64,000 bases of DNA from Defluviicoccus sp. (GCA_028820505.1 JAPPIT010000061.1:1-64000); one strand, 5' to 3'. Shown: positions 7,198-19,582, numbered from the stretch's first letter. Numbers and translations: made by a program. Notes: generated by a model from the sequence alone, not told the origin.

Positions 7198-8583
7198 GTG
7201 GAAGAGCAAAGTCTCAGGGGCTTCATCGGCAAGGTGGAGGGCGCCGCGCCGGACGAGGTGCTGCGCGTCGCCGAGCCGGTCAGCCGCGACCTCGACATCA
7301 CCTCGGCGGTGTTCGAGCTCGAACGGGCGGGCCGCAGCCCGATCGTGATCTTCGAGAACGTCGAGGGGTTCGACATGAAGGTGATCACGAACGTCGCCGG
7401 CAACCGGAAACTGCTCGGCCTCGCGCTGGGCGTCGCGCCGGAAGACCTTCCGGGCGCCTACCGGGAGCGCTGCCAGAACTATCTGCCGGTGGAAACCGCG
7501 GACGACGCGCCCTGGCAGGAGGTGGTGCTCGAAGGCGACGCGGTCGACCTCACGAAGCTGCCGATTCCGCTCCATTTCGGCGTCGACGCGGCGCCCTACA
7601 TCACCGCGGGGCAGATCGCGGCGCGCGATCCCGAGACGGGAGTCGACACCACCGGCTTTCACCGGCTGATGTTGCGGGGACCCGACCGGCTCGGGCTGTC
7701 GCTCCATTCGCGGCGCCGCATGTACGAGTATCACCGCCGCGCGGAGGAGCGCGGCGAGGCGCTGCCGGCCGCGATCACGCTCGGCATCCATCCGGTCCAC
7801 TACATGGGCTCGATGGCCTATCACTACCCGCCGGGCGTCCGGAAGGTGGAGATCATCGGCGCGCTGTTCGGCGAGCCCTATCGCGTGGCCCGCTGCGGAA
7901 CCGCGGATCTCGAGGTTCCGTGGGGGGCGGAGATCGTCATCGAAGGCAATATCCTCGCCGGCGTGCACGAGCCGGAAGGCCCGTTCGGCGAGTTCACCGG
8001 CTACGCGTCCTACCGCTCGACCGAGAACGTCTTCGTCGCCGAACGGATCCAGATGCGGCGCGACGCGATGTTCCATTCGGTCGCCTCGGGCACGGCACCC
8101 GACCACATCCTGATTTCGAGCATCTCGCGGGAGGCGGAGATCCTCAACGCTCTCCGGCGCAACCTCCCCAACGTGCGCGCCGTCCACGTGCCGACGACCA
8201 CGGTCGGCGCGCTGATGGCGATCGTGTCGATGCGGAAGACCGCCGAGGGCCAGCCGCGCCAGGCGATCATGAGCGCGCTCGGCACCGAGTTCTACGTCAA
8301 GTGCGTCGTCGTGGTCGACGACGACGTGGACGTGTTCGATCTCTCCGACGTGATGTGGGCGGTGATCACCCGCACCCGCGCCGAGAGCGACGTGATCTAC
8401 ATCCCCGGCGCGATGGGCGCGATCCTCGATCCGACCTCCGACCCCGAGACCCACACCGTCACCAAGGTCGGGATCGACGCGACCAAGCCCTCGGGGCGCG
8501 ACTTCGCCGAGCGGCTGACCATCGCGGACGCGCAGAGAGCCAGGGTGCGCGGCATCCTGGAGCGCGCGGGCATCCGCATCTGA
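7198..8583 (+). CDS. UbiD family (de)carboxylase
   Basis: A 461-residue enzyme of the UbiD superfamily, which (de)carboxylates aromatic, heteroaromatic or alpha,beta-unsaturated acids with prenylated FMN. Visible family features include VIFENVEGFDMKV near the N terminus, 'LTKLPIPLHF', 'GPFGEFTGY' (the conserved E(F/Y)TGY block) and 'VVVDDDVDVFDLSDVMWA' (the D-D-I/V-D-x-x-D motif common to UbiD enzymes). Length is normal. The GTG start at 7198 is preceded by a G-rich run; an in-frame ATG at 7159 would add 13 residues and cannot be excluded. No UbiX (prenyl-FMN synthase) gene is in the window. The divergent hydroxyacid dehydrogenase, NTF2-like and NIPSNAP genes suggest a common degradation pathway. 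Confidence 0.9.
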   Translation: MEEQSLRGFIGKVEGAAPDEVLRVAEPVSRDLDITSAVFELERAGRSPIVIFENVEGFDMKVITNVAGNRKLLGLALGVAPEDLPGAYRERCQNYLPVETADDAPWQEVVLEGDAVDLTKLPIPLHFGVDAAPYITAGQIAARDPETGVDTTGFHRLMLRGPDRLGLSLHSRRRMYEYHRRAEERGEALPAAITLGIHPVHYMGSMAYHYPPGVRKVEIIGALFGEPYRVARCGTADLEVPWGAEIVIEGNILAGVHEPEGPFGEFTGYASYRSTENVFVAERIQMRRDAMFHSVASGTAPDHILISSISREAEILNALRRNLPNVRAVHVPTTTVGALMAIVSMRKTAEGQPRQAIMSALGTEFYVKCVVVVDDDVDVFDLSDVMWAVITRTRAESDVIYIPGAMGAILDPTSDPETHTVTKVGIDATKPSGRDFAERLTIADAQRARVRGILERAGIRI

Positions 8584-8640
8584 TCGTATCGGGGCTTATA
8601 TGGATAACCTGACGCGCGGGAGGTCCGCGACGTTTCTTCC

Positions 8641-8751
8641 GTCATGCCCGGACTTGTTCCGGGCATCCACGTCCCTCCGCCGCCTCGCCCGCTCCCGGCC
8701 CGCACCGCGATGCCGCAAGACATGGATGCCCGGAACAAGTCCGGGCATGAC
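8641..8751. repeat. Long inverted repeat, alphaproteobacterial intergenic type
   Basis: Arms of 30 bases (8641-8670 and 8722-8751) are almost exact reverse complements, and each arm contains its own TGCCCGGA / TCCGGGCA palindrome. The 51-base centre is unrelated GC-rich sequence. Such 'GTCATGCCCGG..' palindromes are common between genes in alphaproteobacteria. It occupies most of the 337-base gap between the UbiD-type and aminopeptidase genes; I see no gene in the remainder. Confidence 0.85.
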
Positions 8752-8920
8752 GTAGTGGGGGAAAGCGGGCCGGCGTTCCGGTCGCCGGGCCGCGCCGGCC
8801 GATTGCCTGTCAAGTTATCCCTATGAGCGCCGTCGATCCGGGGACGAGTCCGGGCCGGCTTGCGCCGGCGCCTCTCGCGCGCCATCGTCGCGGCGCCCGG
8901 ATGCGGAAGAGGGGGATTTC

Positions 8921-10324
<1,404 letters not shown>

Positions 10325-10336
10325 GCGGATCTGTTA

Positions 10337-10416
10337 GTTGGAACCGCTTCGTTCGTTCCCTTCCGTCATGGTCGGCCTTCGCCGACCATGACGGTGAGGT
10401 CACTTCTATCTGAAAC
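10337..10416. repeat. Dispersed intergenic palindromic repeat, copy B
   Basis: Begins with GTTGGAACCGCTTC and ends with CTTCTATCTGAAAC; the centre holds the stem ATGGTCGGC-CTTC-GCCGACCAT flanked by CCGTC / GACGG. The same outer blocks flank copy C (20502-20659) in the opposite orientation. It fills the gap between two convergent genes and may form a bidirectional terminator. Confidence 0.85.
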
Positions 10417-10433
10417 GGGCAGGCTCCAGCCCG

Positions 10434-12062
<1,629 letters not shown>

Positions 12063-12070
12063 CGCGCGGC

Positions 12071-13135
12071 CTACTCGTTCACCGTCTTGCGCGGATCGAA
12101 GGCGTCGCGGACCCCCTCGCCCACGAAGATCAGCAGCGACAGCGTGACGACGATCGTGAGGCTCGCCGTCACCGCGAGCCAGGGCGCCTGCAGATTGGCC
12201 TTGCCCTGGGCCAGCAGCTCGCCGAGCGAGGGCGAGCCGGGCGGCAATCCGAAGCCGAGGAAGTCGAGCGCCGTCAGGCTGGTGATCGAGCCCGTCAGGA
12301 TGATCGGCAGGAAGGTGAGCGTGGCGACCATCGCGTTGGGCAGCACGTGGCGGCGCATGATGGTGATGTTGTTCACGCCGAGCGCCCGCGCCGCCCTGAC
12401 ATAGTCGAAATTGCGCGCGCGCAGGAACTCCGCCCGTACCACGCCTTCGAGCGCGGTCCAGCCGAACAGCACCATGATGCCGAGCAGCCACCAGAAGCTG
12501 GGGGTCACGATGCTGGCCAGGATGATCAGCAGGAACAGCGTGGGCAGCCCCTGCCAGACCTCGATGAAGCGCTGGAAGGCAAGGTCGGTCCAGCCGCCGA
12601 AATAGCCCTGCGCCGCGCCGACCGCCACGCCGATGATCGAGCCGAGGACGGTGAGCGAAATCCCGAACAGCACCGAGATGCGGAAGCCGTAGATCGCGCG
12701 CGCCAGCACGTCGCGCGCCTGGTCGTCGGTGCCGAGCCAGTTGTCGGAAGACGGCGGCGACGGGGCGGGCACCTTCAAATCGTAGTTGACCGTCCGGTAG
12801 CTGTAGGGGATCAGCGGCCACACCATCCAGCCGCCCTTGCCGCGGATCAGCTGCTGCACGTCGGGCTCGCGATACTCGGCCTCGGTCTCGAAATCGCCGC
12901 CGAAATCCGTCTCGGGATAGGCCGCGAAGACCGGGAAGTAATAGCCGCCGTCGTACTGGATCAAGAGCGGCTTGTCGTTGGCGATGAACTCGGCCGGCAG
13001 GGTGACCGCGAACAGCGCGAGGAACACCCAGAGCGAGACGAAGGCGCGCCGGTTGTTGCGGAAATTCCTGAGCCGCCGCCGGGAAAGCGGCGTCAGCCGC
13101 ACCCCGAGGACCCGGTATGCGCCGCCGTCAGCCAC
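12071..13135 (-). CDS. yejE: ABC transporter permease (YejE-type)
   Basis: A 354-residue inner-membrane permease. An N-terminal membrane segment (about 24-44) is followed by a long periplasmic loop containing 'YYFPVFAAYPETDFGGDFETEA', a YejE hallmark, then five further membrane segments. The EAA-type loop reads ARALGVNNITIMRRHVLPNA, the contact site for the ATPase. It overlaps yejB by 8 bases. Together with yejB it forms the membrane channel of the importer. Confidence 0.93.
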   Translation of the reverse strand: MADGGAYRVLGVRLTPLSRRRLRNFRNNRRAFVSLWVFLALFAVTLPAEFIANDKPLLIQYDGGYYFPVFAAYPETDFGGDFETEAEYREPDVQQLIRGKGGWMVWPLIPYSYRTVNYDLKVPAPSPPSSDNWLGTDDQARDVLARAIYGFRISVLFGISLTVLGSIIGVAVGAAQGYFGGWTDLAFQRFIEVWQGLPTLFLLIILASIVTPSFWWLLGIMVLFGWTALEGVVRAEFLRARNFDYVRAARALGVNNITIMRRHVLPNAMVATLTFLPIILTGSITSLTALDFLGFGLPPGSPSLGELLAQGKANLQAPWLAVTASLTIVVTLSLLIFVGEGVRDAFDPRKTVNE

Positions 13136-14246
13136 CGCGCACCTCGAAGTCGATGCGGGGATCGACGATCGTGTATGTCAGATCGCCCACCAGCCGCAGC
13201 ACCAGCCCGAGCAGGGTGAAGAAGTAGGTGGTCGCGAAGACGATCGGGTAGTCGCGCTTGATCAGCGCCTCGAAGCCCAAGAGGCCGAGCCCGTCGAGCG
13301 AGAATATGACCTCGATCAGCAGCGACCCGGTGAACAGGATGCCGACGAAGACCCCCGGAAAGCTCGCGATCACGATCAGCATCGCGTTGCGGAACACGTG
13401 GCCGTAGAGCACGCGGCGCTCGGTCAGCCCCTTGGCGCGGGCGGTCAGCACGTACTGCATGTTGATCTGGTCGAGATAGGAGTTCTTGGTCAGCATCGTG
13501 AGCGCGAGAAATCCGCCCGCGACCAGCGAGACCAGCGGCAGCGCGAGGTGCCAGAAATAGTCGGCGAGCTGGCCGAAGAAGCCGAGCTGGTCGAAATTCT
13601 CCGAGGTCAGGCCGCGCAGCGGGAACCAGTCGAGGAAGCTGCCGCCGGCGAAGAAGACGATCAGCAGCACCGCGAGCACGAACGAAGGCGTCGCGAAGCC
13701 GATGGTCATGACGATCGTCGTCCACAGGTCGAACCGCGTCCCGTCCCTCACCGCCTTGCGGATCCCCAGCGGGATGCAGACCAGATAGAGGATCAGCGTC
13801 GACCACAGCCCGAGCGAGATCGAGACCGGCATCTTCTCCAACACCAGGTTGACCACGGTCTCGTCGCGGAAATAGCTGGTGCCGAAATCGAACGTGGCGA
13901 AGTTTCCCATCATCAGGACGAAACGCTCGTGCATCGGCTTGTCGAAGCCGAACTGCTTTTCGAGCTGGGCGATGAATTCGGGGTCGAGCCCGCGCGCGCC
14001 GCGATACTTGCTGGTCACCGCCGAGGAGGCCGCGTCGGCCTGGGCGGCGGAAGGCGAGGCACCGGTCTCGGTGCCGGCGCCGCCGCCGAACCGGCTGGTG
14101 GGCGCGACGCCGGTGCCGGTCACCTGGGCGATGATCTGCTCGACCGGGCCGCCGGGCGCCACCTGAATAATCAGGAAGTTGATGACCATGATCCCGGCCA
14201 GCGTCGGGATCATCAGAAGCAGGCGACGGACGATATAGCTCAGCAT
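13128..14246 (-). CDS. yejB: ABC transporter permease (YejB-type)
   Basis: A 372-residue inner-membrane permease starting MLSYIVRRLLLMIPTLAGI, as in YejB/DppB-like subunits. After the first membrane segment there is a family-typical insert ('APGGPVEQIIAQVTG', followed by a Ala/Gly/Ser-rich stretch around residues 50-75), then five membrane segments and the ATPase-contact loop ARAKGLTERRVLYGHVFRNA. Partner of yejE, with overlapping ends. Confidence 0.93.
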   Translation of the reverse strand: MLSYIVRRLLLMIPTLAGIMVINFLIIQVAPGGPVEQIIAQVTGTGVAPTSRFGGGAGTETGASPSAAQADAASSAVTSKYRGARGLDPEFIAQLEKQFGFDKPMHERFVLMMGNFATFDFGTSYFRDETVVNLVLEKMPVSISLGLWSTLILYLVCIPLGIRKAVRDGTRFDLWTTIVMTIGFATPSFVLAVLLIVFFAGGSFLDWFPLRGLTSENFDQLGFFGQLADYFWHLALPLVSLVAGGFLALTMLTKNSYLDQINMQYVLTARAKGLTERRVLYGHVFRNAMLIVIASFPGVFVGILFTGSLLIEVIFSLDGLGLLGFEALIKRDYPIVFATTYFFTLLGLVLRLVGDLTYTIVDPRIDFEVRGG

Positions 14247-14274
14247 TCGGAGAGGAGTCCGCTGGGCCCCGCCA

Positions 14275-16110
14275 TCACGGTCCGGGTGGGGCCTTCCCCG
14301 CCGCGATCATGGCCGCCTTCTCCGGATCGAACCACCAGGTGTCGACGACGCCCCGGGCGAAGCGGGGCTTGGTCGCGGGGCGGTCGAACCTGTTCCAGTA
14401 GGCGATGTGGTGCGCGCCCTTGAACCATTGGGGAACGGTGTAGTTGTTCCACATCAGCACCCGGTCGAGCGCCCGCACCGCGGTCGTCAGGTCCTGGCGC
14501 GAGGTCGCCCCGATGACCTTCTCGATCAGCGCGTCGACCGCCGGGTCCTTTATCCCGCCGACATTGAACGAGCCCGGCGTATCGGCGCTCGCCGAGCCGA
14601 AGAAGTTGCGCTGCTCCAGCCCCGGCGTCAGCGGCTGCACGTAGCGGCGGACGATGACGTCGAAGTCGTAATTGTCGGTGCGGTACTTGAAATTGGCGGA
14701 ATCGACGATGCGGATCGTCGCCTCGATCCCGAGCCGTCGGAGATTGGCGATATAGGGCGAGACGATGCGGTTGAACGAGGCCTCGAACAGCAGGAATTCG
14801 ATCGTCATCGGCCTGCCGGAAGAATCCAGCAACTTTCCGTCCTTCACCCGGTAGCCGGCCTCGCGCAGCAACCGGGTAGCCCTGCGCAGCTCGCGGCGGA
14901 TCTTGCCGCTGCCGTCGGTGACGCTGGCCTTGTAGGGGCGGGCGAAGACCTCCCCGGGGACCTTGCCGCGCAGCGGCTCCAGCAAGGCGAGCTCGGCCTC
15001 GCTCGGCGGCGTGTGGGCGGCCAGCGGCGAGTTCTCGAACATCGAGTTGGTCCGCTCGTAGAGCCCGAAGAACAGGTTCCTGTTGGTCCACTCGAAGTCG
15101 AACGCGAGGTCGAGCGCGCGCCGCACCCGGCGGTCCTTGAACTTATCCCGCCTGAGGTTGAAGAAGAATGCCTGGACGCCGGACGGCGTCTCGTCGGGCA
15201 GCGTCTCGCGCACCATCAGCCTCTTGCGCACCGGCGGCTTGTCGTACTGGGTCGCCCAGCTGCGGGAGGTGAACTCCTCGCGGAAGTCGTACTGCCCGGC
15301 GAAGATCGCCTCGAAGGCGATGTCGCGGTCGCGGTAGTAATCGACCCTGATCCGGTCGAAATTGTAGCGCCCGCGATTGACCGGCAGGTCGCGCGCCCAG
15401 TAGTCGGCCACCCGCTCGTAGGTCACAGACCGTCCGGGCTCCGCCCTGGCGACGCGGTAGGGTCCGCTTGAAAGCGGCGGGGTAAAGGTCGTCTTGTCGA
15501 ACGCGACGGTGGCGTAATACGCCTTCGACAGCACCGGCAGCGCCGCGAGCTGGACCGGAAGGTCTCGGTGCCGCCCGGGCTTGAAGTCGAACCGGACCTT
15601 GTGGCGGTCGACCGCCTCGACCCCGGCCACGTCGCGGAACAGGATGCGGAACTGCGGATGCCCCTTCGCGACCAGCGTCCGATAAGTGAAGGCGACGTCT
15701 TCGGCCGTGACCGGCGTGCCGTCGTGGAACCGCGCCTCCGGCCTGAGCCGGAAGGCGACCCAGCCCCCCGCGTCGGGGATCTCGACCGCTTGGGCGACGA
15801 GGCCGTAGAGCGCGTCCGGCTCGTCGAAGGCGCGCGCCATCAGCGTGTCGAACAGGAGCGCGTTCCACGCCTCCTTCCGGCCCTTGAGGATGAAGGGGTT
15901 GAGGGTCTCGAACGTATCGAGCCCCCACAGCTTCAGCGTCCCGCCCTTGGGCGCGTCCGGGTTGACGTAGTCGAAATGGGCGAAGTCCGCGCCGTATTTC
16001 AGGTCGCCGAAGACCGAGACGCCGTGGCTTACCTTGACCGCATCGGCGAATGCGCCGGTGGCGAGGAACGCGACGGCCGCCGCCCCGGCACGAAGAACGC
16101 CCCTTCTCAC
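14275..16110 (-). CDS. Extracellular solute-binding protein, YejA-type, second copy
   Basis: A 611-residue periplasmic binding protein (SBP family 5). An N-terminal signal peptide (VLRAGAAAVAFLATGAFA) leads into HGVSVFGDLKYG..FAHFDYVNP.APKGG, the YejA-type opening. Later family text includes 'RPEARFHDGTPVTAEDV' and 'ALDLAFDFEWTNRNLFFG'. The GTG start at 16110 overlaps the TGA of the preceding binding-protein gene. It lies 28 bases before yejB. It is clearly a paralogue of that neighbour with a collinear layout but substantial divergence, so the two probably give the importer different peptide specificity. Confidence 0.9.
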   Translation of the reverse strand: MRRGVLRAGAAAVAFLATGAFADAVKVSHGVSVFGDLKYGADFAHFDYVNPDAPKGGTLKLWGLDTFETLNPFILKGRKEAWNALLFDTLMARAFDEPDALYGLVAQAVEIPDAGGWVAFRLRPEARFHDGTPVTAEDVAFTYRTLVAKGHPQFRILFRDVAGVEAVDRHKVRFDFKPGRHRDLPVQLAALPVLSKAYYATVAFDKTTFTPPLSSGPYRVARAEPGRSVTYERVADYWARDLPVNRGRYNFDRIRVDYYRDRDIAFEAIFAGQYDFREEFTSRSWATQYDKPPVRKRLMVRETLPDETPSGVQAFFFNLRRDKFKDRRVRRALDLAFDFEWTNRNLFFGLYERTNSMFENSPLAAHTPPSEAELALLEPLRGKVPGEVFARPYKASVTDGSGKIRRELRRATRLLREAGYRVKDGKLLDSSGRPMTIEFLLFEASFNRIVSPYIANLRRLGIEATIRIVDSANFKYRTDNYDFDVIVRRYVQPLTPGLEQRNFFGSASADTPGSFNVGGIKDPAVDALIEKVIGATSRQDLTTAVRALDRVLMWNNYTVPQWFKGAHHIAYWNRFDRPATKPRFARGVVDTWWFDPEKAAMIAAGKAPPGP

Positions 16111-17963
16111 TGCGCGCCGCCCAGCTTGCGCTTGCGCTCTTCGAGGCTCGCCGCCTTGCCGGGATCGACCCACCAGCTCATCAGGTCGTTGCCGTATTTC
16201 GGGCTCCTGGCCGGCTTGCCGAACTTGTCCCAATAGGCGATCCGGTCGAAGCGGATATGCCATTGCGGGATGACGTAGTGGTTCCACAGCAGCACCCGGT
16301 CGAGCGCGCGCGTCGCGGCGACCAGCCGGGCGCGGTCGGGCGCGGCGATCAGCTTTTCGATCAGGGCGTCGACGACCGGGTTCCGGATGCCGACGAGGTT
16401 GCGGCTCCCCTGCCGGCCGGCGGCGTCCGAGCTCCAGAAGTCGCGCTGCTCGTTGCCGGGCGAATCGGACTGGCCCCAGCTCGCGATCGCTATGTCGAAG
16501 TCGAAGGCGTTCAGCCGGTTGATGTATTGCGACGAATCGACCACCCGGATGCGCCCCTCGATGCCGAGCCGCTTGAGGTTGCGGATGAACGGGGCGACCA
16601 CCCGCTCGAACAGGGGGCTGACCAGGAGGAACTCGATCTCCATCTTCTCGCCGGTCGCCGCATGGGTCAGCCGGCCGTCCTTGACCTCCCACGACGCGGC
16701 CTTGAGCAGGCGGACGGCGCGGCGCAGGTTGCGCCGGATATTGCCCGACCCGTCGGTCTCGGGCGGCTTGAATTCCCTGGTGAACACGGCGTCGGGGACG
16801 CGGCCCCTGAACGGCTCCAGCAGCGCCTTCTCGTCGGGCCCCGGCAGCCCGGCGGCGGCGAGCCCGGAATTGGAGAAGAAACTCGTCGTCCGGCTGTATT
16901 GGCCGTAGAACAGGTTCTTGTTCGACCAGTTGAAGTCGAAGGCGAGCCCGATCGCCTCGCGCACCCGGACGTCGCGGAATTTCGCCCGCCTGAGGTTGAA
17001 GGCGAAGGACTGCATCCCGGTGGGCCGCGCGTGGCGCACCTGCTCGGTATGCACCAGCCCCGCCCCGGCAGCGGGGAACCGGTAGCCGGTCGCCCAGTCC
17101 TTGGACGAGTTCTCCGAACGGTAGTCGTACTCGTTCGCCTTGAAGGCTTCGAGCGCCACCGTCTGGTCGCGGTAATAGTCGATCCGGATGCGGTCGAAAT
17201 TGTTCATGCCGAGATTGATCGGCAGCCTCTCGCCCCAATAGTCCCTGACCCGCTCGAACTCGACGAACCGTCCGGGCTCGAAGCGGGCGATCCGGTAGGG
17301 TCCGCTGCCGAGCGGCGGCTCCAGCGTGGTCCGGTCGAAGGCGCGGTCCTCCCAGTAATGCTTGGGCAGAACCGGAAGCTGACCGGTGATCTGCGGAAGC
17401 TCGCGGTTGGGCGGCCCCGTGAAGTGGAACTTCACCCGGTGCCGGCCGAGCCGTTCGGCCTTGGCGATGTTGCGGTAGTAGTAGCGGTAGAAGGGCTGTC
17501 CTTTGGCGCGCAGCGCGTTGAAGCTGAAGATGACGTCGTCCGCCGTCACCGGCCTGCCGTCATGGAATTGCGCCTCGGGCCGGAGGTTGTAGATCGCGTA
17601 GGACAGGTCCTCGGGGACCTCGACGGTCTCGGCGATCAGCCCGTACTCGGCCGAGATCTCGTCGCGCGGCGAGGTCATCAGGGTTTCGACGACGAAGGCG
17701 AGGCTCGCGGAATCGCCCTTGACGATATAGGGGTTGAAGCTGTCGAACGAACCGATCGCGTGCAGCTTGACCGACCCGCCCTTGGGAGCATGGGGGTTTG
17801 CGTAGCCGCGGTGCGGGAAGTCGGGCGGGTACTGGAGACTGCCCACCAGGGTAAGCCCGTGCCGCTTGACGACCTTGTCGGCCGCCGCCGCGCCGCCCAG
17901 CAGGAGCAGCGCCCCGGCCAGGACGCCGGCGGCGCGGATTGCAACCCAGCCCAAGCTCTGCAT
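16107..17963 (-). CDS. yejA: Extracellular solute-binding protein, YejA-type, first copy
   Basis: A 618-residue periplasmic oligopeptide-binding protein (SBP family 5). Signal peptide at about 1-28 (AGVLAGALLLLGGAAAA), then HGLTLVGSLQYPPDFPHRGY and 'PHAPKGGSVKLHAIGSFDSFNPYIVKG', diagnostic for YejA/MppA-like proteins. The motif 'RPEAQFHDGRPVTADDVIFS' follows. First gene of the yejA-yejA2-yejB-yejE-yejF operon; E. coli YejABEF imports microcin C and some peptides. An AGGAAC-type ribosome site precedes the ATG. The hisN gene lies 87 bases upstream on the same strand. Confidence 0.92.
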   Translation of the reverse strand: MQSLGWVAIRAAGVLAGALLLLGGAAAADKVVKRHGLTLVGSLQYPPDFPHRGYANPHAPKGGSVKLHAIGSFDSFNPYIVKGDSASLAFVVETLMTSPRDEISAEYGLIAETVEVPEDLSYAIYNLRPEAQFHDGRPVTADDVIFSFNALRAKGQPFYRYYYRNIAKAERLGRHRVKFHFTGPPNRELPQITGQLPVLPKHYWEDRAFDRTTLEPPLGSGPYRIARFEPGRFVEFERVRDYWGERLPINLGMNNFDRIRIDYYRDQTVALEAFKANEYDYRSENSSKDWATGYRFPAAGAGLVHTEQVRHARPTGMQSFAFNLRRAKFRDVRVREAIGLAFDFNWSNKNLFYGQYSRTTSFFSNSGLAAAGLPGPDEKALLEPFRGRVPDAVFTREFKPPETDGSGNIRRNLRRAVRLLKAASWEVKDGRLTHAATGEKMEIEFLLVSPLFERVVAPFIRNLKRLGIEGRIRVVDSSQYINRLNAFDFDIAIASWGQSDSPGNEQRDFWSSDAAGRQGSRNLVGIRNPVVDALIEKLIAAPDRARLVAATRALDRVLLWNHYVIPQWHIRFDRIAYWDKFGKPARSPKYGNDLMSWWVDPGKAASLEERKRKLGGAQ

Positions 17964-18050
17964 GGCGTTCCTCTCCGGGCGCCGCCTGCGCGGAGCGCGA
18001 TTGTGTGCGCGCAGGCGAACGCCTTCAAGCGGGCTTGCCGTTACCCGATC

Positions 18051-18839
18051 CTAGTTGGTGCCGCCGGACAGCAATTCCAAGGCCCGGGCATGAACCCGCC
18101 GGTCGCCCGCGGCGATCACCCGGCCGTCCGATCCGGCCCGGAGCGCATTCCCTTCCCAATCGCTGATGCGCCCGCCCGCGCCCTCGACGACGGGGACGAG
18201 CGCACAATAGTCGTAAGTCTTGAGGCCCGCTTCGACCACGAGATCGATGTGGCCGGCGGCCAGCAGCCCGTAGGCGTAGCAATCCCCGCCATAGAGCGTG
18301 CTTCGCACGCGCGCGGACAGGCGCCCGAACGCCTCGCGGTCGGCGCCGCGGAAGAGGTCCGGCGAGGTGGTGTTCAGCAGGGCCTTGTCGATTCCGGCGC
18401 AGGGCCGCGTCTCGATCCGCTCGCCGCAAAAGCGCGACGCGATGCCGGCGGCCCCGACCCAGCGTTCGCCGAGCACGGGCTGGTCGATGACGCCGAGCAA
18501 CGGCCTGCCTTCGCGGAGAAGGGCGATCAGCGTGCCGAAAATCGGCTTGCCCGCGATGAACGCCCGGGTGCCGTCGATGGGATCGAGCACCCAGACTTCC
18601 TCCGCCCCCTCGTCCCGGTTGCCGAACTCCTCGCCCACGACTCCATGGGACGGATACCGCTCGGCGATCATCGCCCGCATGGCGGATTCGGCCTCGCGGT
18701 CGGCGATCGTCACCGGGGAGGCGTCGGCCTTGTCCTCCACCGGCACGGGCGTGCGGAAGTGTCGCCGGATCGCCGCGCCGCTGGCATCGGCGAGCGCCTG
18801 GGCGAAGTCGATATAGTCTTGCGGGCAAACGGCGGACAT
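18051..18839 (-). CDS. hisN: Histidinol-phosphatase, inositol monophosphatase family
   Basis: A 262-residue Mg-dependent phosphatase of the IMPase fold. Motifs: GEEFG (about 69-73), WVLDPIDGTRAFI (about 83-95, metal-binding DPxDGT) and LVVEAGLKTYDYCALVPVVEGAGG near the C terminus (WD-like motif reads YDY). The 'HPIDGTRAFI..P.FGTLIAL' variety is that of HisN histidinol-phosphatases, which perform the penultimate step of histidine synthesis in organisms lacking the HisB phosphatase domain. ATG 61 bases downstream of the cytochrome c stop. Other His genes are not in the window; a general IMPase role is the alternative. Confidence 0.85.
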   Translation of the reverse strand: MSAVCPQDYIDFAQALADASGAAIRRHFRTPVPVEDKADASPVTIADREAESAMRAMIAERYPSHGVVGEEFGNRDEGAEEVWVLDPIDGTRAFIAGKPIFGTLIALLREGRPLLGVIDQPVLGERWVGAAGIASRFCGERIETRPCAGIDKALLNTTSPDLFRGADREAFGRLSARVRSTLYGGDCYAYGLLAAGHIDLVVEAGLKTYDYCALVPVVEGAGGRISDWEGNALRAGSDGRVIAAGDRRVHARALELLSGGTN

Positions 18840-18900
18840 TCTGCGCGGCGTATTGGGTTGTGCCTCGACGCCGCGCCGGACGATGGCGGCGGAACCGTCG

Positions 18901-19431
18901 CTACTGCGGCAACGGCGCCGGCGAATCGCTCAACGAGCGGAGATAGGCGATCACCGCCGCCCGGTCCTTCACCTTCTTGAGCCCGGCGAAGGCCATCTTG
19001 GTGCCCGGCAGATAGGCCTTGGGCTTGGCCAGGAAGGCGCCGAGATCGTCGTATGTCCACGTCCCGCCCTTCGCGGCCATCGCCTTGGAATAGGAGAACC
19101 CGGCCCGCTTGCCGGCCTCCGAATTCACGACCTCCCACAGGTTGGGACCGATCTTGTTCTTGCCGCCTTTGTCGACGGTGTGGCAGGCCTTGCACTTCTT
19201 GAACACCTTCACGCCCGCGGCGGCATCGGCTGTCGCAAGCAGCGTTCCGATCGGCACCGGCGGCTCGGCGGGCTTCGCCGCGGCCGCGGGCTCGGGCGTC
19301 GCGGCCGCCGTGACGACCGCCGCGCCCTTGTCGCTGTCCCGGGGATGGACGAGGGCGTTTCCTATCGTGCTGATGGCGACCAGCACGAGAGCGACGAGCA
19401 ATCCCGCGCCGGCGATCTTGTTGAACAACAT
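18901..19431 (-). CDS. Membrane-anchored cytochrome c (CycM type)
   Basis: A 176-residue class I cytochrome c. One N-terminal membrane anchor (about 6-26), an Ala/Pro-rich linker (about 40-62), then the heme domain with CKACH (about 81-85), 'GPNLW' and the axial Met in PGTKMAFAG. This build matches alphaproteobacterial CycM/c552, which carries electrons from the bc1 complex to aa3 oxidase on the periplasmic side. In several alphaproteobacteria it lies beside pheA, as here: pheA is transcribed divergently from 19617. Confidence 0.92.
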   Translation of the reverse strand: MLFNKIAGAGLLVALVLVAISTIGNALVHPRDSDKGAAVVTAAATPEPAAAAKPAEPPVPIGTLLATADAAAGVKVFKKCKACHTVDKGGKNKIGPNLWEVVNSEAGKRAGFSYSKAMAAKGGTWTYDDLGAFLAKPKAYLPGTKMAFAGLKKVKDRAAVIAYLRSLSDSPAPLPQ

Positions 19432-19553
19432 GGTTCGTCTTCCCCTGGACGGCCCGCCACCCGATACGCCGCTGCCGCAACGCAGGCGTCATTAGCAGAA
19501 CGGGTTTCCCCTTTGCAAGCCGACTGCCCCCGCCATCGGCCGGGCGCGCGCGT

Positions 19554-19582
19554 TTGACACGGACAGGGGCGAATTCGATACT
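19554..19582 (+). promoter_or_regulatory. Sigma-70-type promoter for pheA
   Basis: TTGACA (19554-19559) and GATACT (19577-19582) are separated by exactly 17 bases. A start near 19589 would give a 5' leader of about 28 bases before the pheA ATG at 19617. Confidence 0.7.

Noticed and set aside
8641..8751. Insertion sequence or MITE ends
   Set aside because: No transposase frame, no visible target duplication; fits a palindromic intergenic repeat better.
16050..18980. A 976-codon plus-strand open frame
   Set aside because: Antisense to the two YejA-type genes and hisN, which have signal peptides and family motifs; the plus translation is compositional noise.
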